From NCBI RefSeq assembly GCF_000785535.1, contig NZ_CP007595.1, positions 310,001-374,000 on the forward strand: a stretch of 64,000 nucleotides of DNA, given 5' to 3'. Below, one piece after another: positions 22,640 to 29,639 of the stretch. This DNA comes from Arthrobacter sp. PAMC 25486. GTDB taxonomy: Bacteria > Actinomycetota > Actinomycetes > Actinomycetales > Micrococcaceae. Every line of letters begins with the position of its first letter. Within the stretch, counting starts at the first letter, position 1. Position numbers and translations under genes: made by a program. The notes below the pieces were generated by a model. The model was not told where the DNA came from. It did no database searches and saw nothing but the letters and a program-made list of their open reading frames with translations.

Positions 22640-23331
22640 GGCGCGTGACGTCCACTGCACTGCTGGCTCGGATCGTGGTGCTGACGGGCACTGCGGGACG
22701 GCGAAAAGTTCATCCGGTCCCTAGCATTCGCCCAGAGCCTGCCCGCCCTGCGCAGGATAGTCACGCGTGATCTCAAGCAGCAGCGGGATCCGAGACGCTG
22801 TGCGTTGGTCGCAGCCGTCCGATTGATGGACCGGGCCGGGCTGCGGGTGGCAGGAGCGGCGTATGCCGATGAAAACGGGTCCTTTGGCACCACCACGCTG
22901 CAACGGCGCCATGTGCATGCGCCAGGTTGGGAATTGCGGTTGGTGTTCCGCGGTCGGTAGGTGCGTGGGACCTGCATTTGTCCGACGACTTGCCGGGGGC
23001 TACGTCGACTCCATGTCCCACACCCCGCGTCATGCACCTGCGCTCAGCAGCCCAGTGATGTCCGGCCGCCGCAAACTGGCAGCCCATCGCCGACTCGGAG
23101 GTCAATGCCTCCGTTGGCAGGGCCGCCGGGGCCGGGTTCACCGCCAAGGATTTCCCTACCTGGCAGGGCAGGGCACGGTGGTGGCGGCACTCTCGCTGGC
23201 ACGCTCTCAACGTTCCGGCACAATGTCACCTGATGGCCGTTACCTCTGCCATCCGCGAAGCCTCCGAATGGCTTCACAACACCCCTGCCATTGCCAGGTA
23301 TTCCTATGTTAATGCGCGTGTCATTGCGTAG
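22640..23331 (+). pseudogene. Broken bacterial DNA topoisomerase IB
   Basis: The longest readable piece, RDGEKFIRSLAFAQSLPALR through DRAGLRVAGAAYADENGSFG and TTLQRRHVHA, matches the core of bacterial topoisomerase IB and stops at a TAG near 22960. After more frame changes the C-terminal part reads GFTAKDFPTWQG and NTPAIARYSYVNARVIA, ending at TAG 23329-23331. That piece holds the catalytic-tyrosine region (normally NTPAVAR.SYVDPRVI). The N-terminal third is almost absent: only a trace (TSTALLARIVVL) is seen before a deletion. The intact enzyme relaxes supercoils via a 3'-phosphotyrosine; this copy cannot be made. Confidence 0.75.
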
Positions 23332-23519
23332 TTTGAACGAGGGCAGGTTGCTGCGATGTGCAGGCAGTACGACACCACTGTGCTGGCGTAGCCGTCAGTT
23401 GGCGCGAGCCAACACTGACCGGCTTGTCCACCTTGAGAATAGTTCACCCCGGAGGGGGCCGCCGTAGAGGTACTTCCGCAGTTCAGGGCACCCGACCAGG
23501 TCGAATAGTTGAGGTTCAT
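23304..23519 (-). CDS. Unrecognised short ORF, doubtful
   Basis: This 71-residue frame begins MNLNYSTWSGALNCGSTSTA and overlaps the end of the topoisomerase remnant on the other strand. A 31-codon ORF from ATG 23611, with a good GGAGG site 8 bases upstream, ends in an ATGA overlap with this start. The pair could therefore be one frameshifted gene or a coupled pair. The composition (five Cys, many Ser/Thr) matches no family I know. It may be chance. Confidence 0.22.
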   Translation of the reverse strand: MNLNYSTWSGALNCGSTSTAAPSGVNYSQGGQAGQCWLAPTDGYASTVVSYCLHIAATCPRSNYAMTRALT

Positions 23520-23721
23520 GGGGGCCTCCATGGCTGCGGTCGCCGGACCCGGCGGGGGCGTCCGGTCCAGGGGCGGTAGTGGCTCGGGCCTAGATGGGGG
23601 GCGTCCATCATGGAAACACCTCCTGCGATATGCGGAGGATCAAATTACGACCCGCGAGAAATTGAGTAGGTCGGCCAGGGCGGCGTAGGCAGCATCTGGA
23701 CGGGCCGCTCCTCATGGGAGG

Positions 23722-24171
23722 TTACGCCGGGGCACCGGAGGCGTCTTCGTCCGACTCAGAGGAAAACGACTCACGCTCCGATCTCGTGGGACCGGAGTTT
23801 CCTTCCTCCAGAGGGGCTTCCGTGGATGGCGCTTCATGCGGTGTCGCATCGGCGGGGCCTACCGGAGCCGCCTCGGCATCCGAGCGGGAGAGTTCCTCGC
23901 GCAGCTGATCGTCCGTGCCGCCCAGACGCCCGGCACCTGGTTCGCCATCGCTGCCCGCGTCTTCATTCTCGAAAAAGTTTCGGTCAGGTGCCCCTAAACT
24001 CTTGTCGTCGTTCAGCGCTGCTTCATCGTCTTCTTGGCCAAGGGTGGGGTCGGGGGAGCCAGGATTGGTTGCAGCACCCTCGGGAATCTCTTGTTCCGGG
24101 GTCGGTGAACCGTAGCCGGCCTCGGCTGGTTCCCGGCGATGTTCCGGATTGGTGGCTTCGTCGCTGTTCAT
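23722..24171 (-). CDS. Acidic low-complexity protein, 149 aa
   Basis: ATG 24171 follows CTAAGGAGA (spacing 6-7). The product begins MNSDEATNPEHRREPAEAGY and is dominated by Glu, Asp, Ala, Pro, Gly and Ser. It has no hydrophobic segment or Cys residues, and a short central motif (LGAPDRNFFENEDAG). It is probably disordered and cytoplasmic. I do not recognise a domain. Its neighbours in the same style (14013, 18685) suggest a class of acidic hydrophilic stress proteins. The 286 bases between it and the divergent DUF4235 gene show no further gene. Confidence 0.65.
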   Translation of the reverse strand: MNSDEATNPEHRREPAEAGYGSPTPEQEIPEGAATNPGSPDPTLGQEDDEAALNDDKSLGAPDRNFFENEDAGSDGEPGAGRLGGTDDQLREELSRSDAEAAPVGPADATPHEAPSTEAPLEEGNSGPTRSERESFSSESDEDASGAPA

Positions 24172-24457
24172 GATGATCTCCTTAGTTATTGCTTTGATGC
24201 GCTCATTCGGAAGTTTCGTGCCCGGAGCCTCGGCCTGTAGCCCTGGTAACGGGTGCAGTGCCCCTCTCCGGGGCCGGAGACCGCTGTAGAAGCAGTTTCG
24301 CCGTCTCGGCGCCGGTCCATGGGGCATGTCCACCGTTTAGTCCGCGGCCCGTTGCTCTCACTGTAACCACTGACAGCCGCTTGCGGAAGCCCACCCTGTT
24401 GGTCACGGTGGAGAGGGGCGATACTTAAAGTTCCTGCGAGATTTTGGAGACCCTGCA

Positions 24458-24718
24458 ATGAAAATACTCATAAAATTACTGAGCCTCGGCGCCAGTGTGG
24501 CAGCCGGTGCCGCCGCCCGCAAGGCCCTGGAAGTAGGGTGGCGAAAAGGCGCCGGGCATGAACCACCCAAGAAGGCAGATGACCTCCGAAACCCTTTGCC
24601 GGGAGTGCTCGTGTTCGCCCTGGTCACGGCCGTAACGGGTGCCGTCATCCAAGTGGTAACCCAACGGTTGGCCCGCAAGGCCGTTGTTGCTTTGGAGCAG
24701 CACCCGGCTGAGGTCTAG
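24458..24718 (+). CDS. DUF4235 small membrane protein
   Basis: This 86-residue protein begins MKILIKLLSLGASVAAGAAA with one amphipathic or membrane segment, then RKALEVGWRKGAGHEPPKKA, then a second hydrophobic helix (GVLVFALVTAVTGAVIQVVT) followed by QRLARKAV. This is the DUF4235 layout common in actinobacteria; the function is unknown. ATG 24458 is preceded by GGAGACCCTGCA, with GGAG 8-9 bases upstream. It is convergent with the CDF remnant. Confidence 0.85.
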   Translation: MKILIKLLSLGASVAAGAAARKALEVGWRKGAGHEPPKKADDLRNPLPGVLVFALVTAVTGAVIQVVTQRLARKAVVALEQHPAEV

Positions 24719-24779
24719 GCGGCCGGGTCCGGGCGGACGTGACGGATTGTGCGCACCGTAGAAAAGGCTTGGAAACCCA

Positions 24780-25610
24780 GCGAAGGCCCACCGCGGTGGC
24801 GAGCGTCAGGAGTGCCTCTTGAACGCACTCGTGGCTTGCAATGCGCCGCTCTATGGCGCGCAGCCTGACGGCCACTTCCGATTCGATGCTGTCCCCGGCA
24901 AGGTCGAAGATGGCCGTCAGGTACAGTCTGTTTGGTCCGGCAAACTCCAGGTGCAGGTAGGCCAGGCGGACGCTTTCCGTACGGTCCACGAGCTGCTGCG
25001 CCACGGACTGCCAGCGTTCGGCCGTGGCGGCCTGGCCAACCAGGAAGCGCCTGTTCTTTGGGATGAGGATGACGGCGATGAGCCCCCAACAGCAGCCCCA
25101 ATGCCCTGGAGCCGATGGAGTTGGGTATGCCCGAGCCGGAGGGTTGGTGTGCCACACTGCCGGCGAAAGCGGACCTCATGGTGGTGTTGGAACTGTTCAA
25201 TACTTGGTCAAGGTCAGGGCGGGCTTGTTTCGGGGCTGCCGGACGAACTTGGCGCAAGGCTGGGGCGAAGGTGGCCCGCTCGAGCAGAAACGCTAGTGCC
25301 AGCACCATATACGCCATGGCAAAGTCCGCGGCTGGTTCAGGGGAAAAGAGTTGCTGGATCGCGTGCATGATGGATTCGGCAGCGCCTGCCATGAACAAAT
25401 CAAACGCGGCAAACATCGATCATACGAAGGCTGCCATGCCATGGCCCGTGGGGTGTGCGGCGTCGTTGGGCTTTGCAGACTTCCGAGCTGCAACCATAAG
25501 GAAGATCAGGTTGCCGTGTCGGTCTAGGAATGTGCGGCCTCCGCGACGATCGATGCAGACCCGGTGACAAGGGCTGCTGCTGTCTTTTCCACGGCAAAGA
25601 GAATATTCAT
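24780..25610 (-). pseudogene. Broken cation diffusion facilitator (CDF) transporter
   Basis: ATG 25610 starts MNILFAVEKTAAALVTGSAS IVAEAAHS, the CDF helix-2 metal-site region, then hits TAG. The protein resumes in other frames: IFLMVAARKSAKPNDAAHPTGHGMAA, SMFAAFDLFMAGAAESIMHA and ADFAMAYMVLALAFLLERAT. It ends with a complete cytoplasmic domain in yet another frame (LIAVILIPKNRRFLVGQAAT, SVRLAYLHLEFAGPNRLYLT, LRAIERRIASHECVQEALLT). The usual Asp of helix 5 is lost with the frame change. Intact relatives export Zn2+, Fe2+ or Mn2+. At least three frameshifts are needed, so it is dead. Confidence 0.7.
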
Positions 25611-26449
25611 ATGAAATACCAAGATGCTTGTCGTTGAGAACTTGGGCGGTTGTTTGTTGGCGGGCTAGGAATTCCCTAAATAGTGTGTCAAAGCGGGCTC
25701 CTCGGCGTTCCCGTGGGAGCGGTTGACGTATTGCCTGTCGTTCAGTATTGCTCGGCGGCGGCTGCAGCAGTAGTTGGAAGTGCGCACCAGTGCGTTCAGG
25801 CCGGAGACTGCAGCCGTGATGATTGGCGACGCCCGCATCGGGCACAGGGTTGGTGAAGCGCATTGCCGCCGGAGGGCGTGAATTGGACTAGCGTTCACGG
25901 GGCCGAGTGAGTTTGAAAAATGAGCACGCCTTGGATCCAACGTCGAAGGCCTGAAACCATGATTTTCCTTGGTGAGGCAGGCCTGGCGGGGATGTCAGCC
26001 CTAGCCCTTGTTCGCAACTTGGCACTGTCACAATCTGAGGGCTACGTCTCCGGACGGTTGGCGTGCTAGGTGCGCTACAGCATGCGTGGCGCTGAGATTT
26101 AGCTAGCACCCTTGCACAATGAACGGGTGGAAGGGGCCTGGGACGTCGAGCAGGATTTGATCCGCATGATCCTCGATGACGTTGGAAAGCGAAGGATCGT
26201 CGTTCAACCCCACAGTCTCGACGTGCGGAACGTCATGAGCGAGACCCCGGCTCCCTGCAGCGCCTGTTGCAGGAAGCCGGGGTCGGTTCAGGCTTTCGCT
26301 GCCACCGTGGCAACGCTCAGGGCCCTCCGCAGGGCTGATCCGCAATCAGGCCGCTATTCACTGGAATCTGCTGGCTTGTTTTACGTACTTGAGCGTACAC
26401 AATTGTCCCCGGGACCCAGCGCGGTTCCGGGGGCAGTCGTTGATGATGA
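25611..26449. other. About 840 bases without a supported gene
   Basis: Several open frames of 70-115 codons exist on both strands (for example 26112-26453 on + and 26103-26345 on -), but none has an RBS, a recognisable motif or a family resemblance. The minus-strand frame ending HADQILLDVPGPFHPFIVQG looks slightly protein-like. Given the broken genes on both sides, this is probably further decayed coding sequence. Confidence 0.4.
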
Positions 26450-26638
26450 TTAAATAACCGGAGGAGGCGTTGGGAAGAAGGGATCCGGATGCCCGGGCGT
26501 GTTGGGCTCCGGTACAGGCGTCGGAGGCTCACTGGGGACAGCTGGTTCGGTGGGATCCGCCGGGAAATCGGGTTGCGGAGTCCCCGGGACTGGTCCCGGA
26601 ACCACTGGCTGTGGTTCGGTGGGCTGTTGTTCGTTCAT
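26450..26638 (-). CDS. Small proline-rich protein, 62 aa
   Basis: ATG 26638 follows AGAGGGAA (spacing 5). The product begins MNEQQPTEPQPVVPGPVPGT and ends PDPFFPTPPPVI, with over one third Pro plus Glu, Thr and Val. There is no signal peptide or membrane segment. It is likely an extended polyproline chain. No family is recognised. The 340 bases between it and the divergent DUF892-type gene contain no convincing gene. Confidence 0.55.
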   Translation of the reverse strand: MNEQQPTEPQPVVPGPVPGTPQPDFPADPTEPAVPSEPPTPVPEPNTPGHPDPFFPTPPPVI

Positions 26639-26979
26639 GTGTGTTCCCTCTCATCAATGAGTTCTGCTCGCGGGCCCATTTCGGTGGAACGTGCGCCGCA
26701 CTTATCTGCTCAAGTTCCGGGGTATTTCTCATGCTAGCGAGATTGCTACGACGCGTCCATGGCATTGGCAACCGCGTTGGGCGAGTGATGCCGCTGGGCC
26801 GCCGCCAGCCCACCGCAGAGGGTGTAGATATTTCCACTGGTCCTCGTTAGAGTCGGAGTGGCGGATGCAGCCATCGGCCCATGGAGCCCTGGCGGTGCCA
26901 GCTGTGGCGGTGCCTGAGGCATCGTTGCGTCACTGGAATGTTGCACTACGTGTACCAACGCGAATGCGGAGGAAAAACC

Positions 26980-27543
26980 ATGTTTGAACACTTCACAACT
27001 CCAGAAGAAATCTTCAGCTACAAGCTGGGTTCTGCTTTGACCATGGAATATGATTCCCTCGAAATGCTCGAGTACATGGAAAAGAAAGCCATGCGCAGCG
27101 AACTGAGAGAAATTTTTCGGGAACATGCCCATGAAACGCGCCAGCAGATTGAGAACCTGAAACGGTGTTTTGCGTCGCTGGGGCAGGAAGTTAACCAGAT
27201 GCCTTCGCCAGCCACCAAGGGGTTGGCCAAGGACGCCAAGTCGTTCATTGTGAAAACGGACGAGATTCTCGTCGACGCGGTCGTGTTGGCAGCGTTATTG
27301 GAGGCCGAACACCATGAGATGGCGGTCTACGAAAACCTCATCACCCAGGCCAAGGCGCTGGGGGCAGCAGGGACTGTTGAATTGTTGAGCAAGAATCTGC
27401 TGCAGGAACAATCCGCTCTTGAGAAGATCAAGACAGCCGCGAATTGGATTGTCCAGGCAAATGCGGAAGATCGGGCCCGGACTGACCCTGCTCCTGAGCC
27501 GGAAGTTGGGGCACCGCCGTACCTGCCGCCTGGCGCCATCTAG
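26980..27543 (+). CDS. DUF892/YciF-type ferritin-like protein
   Basis: ATG 26980 follows GCGGAGGAAAAACC, with GGAGG 7 bases upstream; this gives 187 residues. Four-helix-bundle segments with paired acidic residues and His are visible: LTMEYDSLEMLEYMEKKAM, REHAHETRQQIENLKRCF and LEAEHHEMAVYENLITQAKA. This is the DUF892 (YciE/YciF) pattern: a di-metal ferritin-like protein linked to osmotic and oxidative stress, of unknown activity. The Pro-rich tail (DPAPEPEVGAPPYLPP) is extra. It starts a run of four same-strand stress genes ending with csbD. Confidence 0.82.
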   Translation: MFEHFTTPEEIFSYKLGSALTMEYDSLEMLEYMEKKAMRSELREIFREHAHETRQQIENLKRCFASLGQEVNQMPSPATKGLAKDAKSFIVKTDEILVDAVVLAALLEAEHHEMAVYENLITQAKALGAAGTVELLSKNLLQEQSALEKIKTAANWIVQANAEDRARTDPAPEPEVGAPPYLPPGAI

Positions 27544-27578
27544 TCCCGTTTCGGCCCTGCACGGAGAGGAACCGCACC

Positions 27579-27845
27579 ATGCCCAAGATGGACAACCCCA
27601 GCCTGAAGGATCCAGAGATGTACGAAGCCCTCCGTGATGACGGGGCGTCGGTCCAGAAGGCGGCCAGAATCTCCAACGCCGCTGCCAAGAACGGACGATC
27701 GGTTGTGGGGCGAAAGGGCGGCAAATCACGTGATTATGAAGACTGGACCGTGCCCGAGCTCAAGGACGAAGCCAAAAAAATCGGGCTCATGGGATACTCA
27801 AAAAAGCGCAAGTCCGAGCTTATCAAGGCTTTACGCAAATCGTAG
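27579..27845 (+). CDS. Rho_N-domain small basic protein
   Basis: ATG 27579 follows GGAGAGG (spacing 7-8). The 88-residue product starts MPKMDNPSLKDPEMYEALRD, a motif of small actinobacterial proteins of unknown function. It ends with a Rho-termination-factor N-terminal (SAP-like) fold: WTVPELKDEAKKIGLMGYSK, KRKSELIKAL. It is basic and probably binds nucleic acid. It lies 35 bases after the DUF892-type gene and is likely in the same transcript. Confidence 0.8.
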   Translation: MPKMDNPSLKDPEMYEALRDDGASVQKAARISNAAAKNGRSVVGRKGGKSRDYEDWTVPELKDEAKKIGLMGYSKKRKSELIKALRKS

Positions 27846-27899
27846 TTGGGAAGGGAGCAGCGCGAGGCGGCTCCCTTGAACAAAACAGAGGATGATGAC

Positions 27900-28376
27900 A
27901 TGAATGACAGTACTGAACCTGTAGAAATTTCCACCCGCATGAGGCCCGGGGAATGGACCGCGGAGTCCTTGGAAGAATTGGTGGGCTCCTACCAGCAGAA
28001 GCTGCGGGAGATGGGTGCGCCGGAGCAGGAAATTGAGACCGTGGTACAGACGCCTGATGATGGCTCTGCCAAGGTCCATGTCAGCTGGCAGCATGCCGGA
28101 GTGCACACGTTCGCCAACATGGGCCAGGGCCAAAGCACCGCGGTGGAAGCGGAGAATTCACGCGGCCATGGGGAAAACATTCCAGCGGGGGAGAGCACGC
28201 AGGACTCCCAAGGTCTCGGCGCCGTGTTGGGAGACGCGGAGCGCTCAGCCATTGACGAGCCTCCCACCAAGCGGTCCGCGGACGCCGGAGCGAACACGCC
28301 GCAGTCGGATTTTCGTATCCTGACTGATGAAGAAGGCAAAACGTATGTTGAGGACGCTGGCCCCGCCAAGGAATGA
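27900..28376 (+). CDS. Hypothetical acidic protein, 158 aa
   Basis: I prefer ATG 27900 (MNDSTEPVEISTRMRPGEWT), with AGAGGA 7 bases upstream, over a TTG at 27846. The N-terminal half looks folded (SLEELVGSYQQKLREMGAP, IETVVQTPDDGSAKVHVSWQ); the C-terminal half is acidic and low-complexity, ending EGKTYVEDAGPAKE. No domain is recognised. It sits between the Rho_N protein and CsbD genes, which fits a stress-operon member. Confidence 0.65.
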   Translation: MNDSTEPVEISTRMRPGEWTAESLEELVGSYQQKLREMGAPEQEIETVVQTPDDGSAKVHVSWQHAGVHTFANMGQGQSTAVEAENSRGHGENIPAGESTQDSQGLGAVLGDAERSAIDEPPTKRSADAGANTPQSDFRILTDEEGKTYVEDAGPAKE

Positions 28377-28462
28377 CGCCCCACGCGTGCCAGTCATGTG
28401 GCACTCCCCGCCGGTGAAGACTCGGCGGGAGAAGAAAAAGCAAACATAACAGGAGGAATGCC

Positions 28463-28696
28463 ATGGGTGTCGCAGACAAATTTGATGCAGCCAAGGACAA
28501 GGTAACAGGGAAGATCAAGGAAACCGTTGGCAAGGCCACCGATGACAAGTCCCAGGTGCTGGAAGGCAAGCTTGACCAAGCCAAGGGAACGGCCAAGGAC
28601 AGGCTGGCCGACGCCAGGGTCCCCCTGACGGAAGACACAACTGAAATCCACACCGATGACACAGAGGGCGGCGCTTCGACGACCGGAGGAGCGTAA
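28463..28696 (+). CDS. CsbD-family stress protein
   Basis: ATG 28463 follows AGGAGGAATGCC (spacing 6-7). The 77-residue product begins MGVADKFDAAKDKVTGKIKE and contains the two CsbD-type repeats (AKDKVTGKIKETVGKATDDK and GKLDQAKGTAKDRLADA). CsbD proteins are small, charged, largely helical and induced by general stress; their activity is unknown. This is the last gene of the 27.0-28.7 kb run, and a strong terminator follows 42 bases later. Confidence 0.92.
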   Translation: MGVADKFDAAKDKVTGKIKETVGKATDDKSQVLEGKLDQAKGTAKDRLADARVPLTEDTTEIHTDDTEGGASTTGGA

Positions 28697-28737
28697 ACAC
28701 ACAGGATGTCCGGCTCGGCCCACAGGACCCCGAGAAG

Positions 28738-28775
28738 AAAAGGGGCAGCAGGTCCACATACCGGCTGCCCCTTTT
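28738..28775 (+). terminator. Strong terminator after csbD
   Basis: AAAAGGGGCAGC (28738-28749) pairs perfectly with GCTGCCCCTTTT (28764-28775) around a 14-base loop. The 3' arm ends in its own T-run. The symmetric A/T ends mean it could work in both directions. Confidence 0.92.
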
Positions 28776-28983
28776 AGATGCTTGCCCTGTGTGCTCGTGA
28801 CACCATCACCGGTCTTGAAACTGGTGGTGTTGTGTCACCCACGGAGACACTGACGGCGACAGGATGGCTGAGTCCGGCCCGTGAGCTGTTAGCTGATGTT
28901 TGAAGGATCGGGTAGACGGGGTCAGTCTGCACTGGCACGTGTGCGCCGCTGACGCCAGCATCACCAGAAATACCAAGGAGCTT

Positions 28984-29367
28984 CTAGTGGGACCCCGGAA
29001 GCTCACCGGATCCGGCGCAACAGTGCAGAGCTGACGTCATAAAAATTGTGATGGAAGCGATTGTCTCAAGTGCGCCAACTCTTGCAGACCTGTGGGTCCA
29101 GCGAGGGTCTAGGCCGACGACGTCAACCAGCACGGTCTCGCAAGTAACCCATGGGGTCAGGCAGGGACCTTCCTCCAGAACGTATTGCTGTGCATCAGCT
29201 GGATCCACAAGGGCATCGGGGCAATTGCGTTTAGTGGCTTCAGTGACCAGTTTCAACATCCCTGTGACGGCTTGCTCGCTCAGGTGTTTAGACGCGGCTT
29301 TCGGTAGCGGGTGTGGGACGAAGCCATGAGACTCATCGCCTACGAAGTTAGGAGATTCGTTGTCCAC
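28984..29367 (-). pseudogene. Remnant of a GAF-domain gene (GAF-ANTAR type)
   Basis: The 127-codon minus-strand frame contains DPADAQQYVLEEGPCLTPWV and VVGLDPRWTHRSARVGALET. That matches the QY.L.EGPC....W ... D.RW ... A...G core of GAF domains found in actinobacterial GAF-ANTAR proteins. The start before it and the rest of the GAF and any ANTAR part after it are not readable in one frame. It therefore looks like a fragment rather than a gene. The start codon lies inside the loop of the inverted repeat at 29296-29419. Confidence 0.5.
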
Positions 29368-29419
29368 GATGTTGCGAGGTTACACACCGGATCGTCCCAC
29401 ACCACCCGCTACCAAAAGC
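29296..29419. repeat. Inverted repeat with about 25-bp arms
   Basis: GGTAGCGGGTGTGGGACGA (29303-29321) is repeated inverted as TCGTCCCACACCACCCGCTA plus CC (29392-29413), with one 3-base insertion. The match continues outward over GCTTT/AAAGC. The loop is 70 bases. It has no U-tract, lies in a decayed region, and could be a MITE-like element or the stem of a structured RNA. Confidence 0.55.
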
Positions 29420-29639
29420 TCCGTCCTAACAGTTCTAGTCCCACCCAGTCTCAGGCGGCCTTTCTCCAGAGGCGGGTTGGTGATACTCGCCGCAGTGGCA
29501 AGTTTTACTGATCCACGACGACGTCCCTCCCCTCGAGCGCGCCTGCCAGCCGCCGTCGTCATCGCCGATGTTGCGGAGCCGGCGGGTCCTGCACTCACAG
29601 CCGCACTGGATGGCTGAGGCGCACCTACGTAGAACGGCT

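Noticed and set aside
25921..26070. 49-codon + strand ORF (MSTPWIQRRRPETMIFLGEA)
   Set aside because: No RBS and no family. It lies in a region that seems to be decayed sequence.
26112..26453. 113-codon + strand ORF and its minus-strand counterpart
   Set aside because: Neither strand gives a recognisable domain, and both lack ribosome sites. Kept only as an unassigned region.
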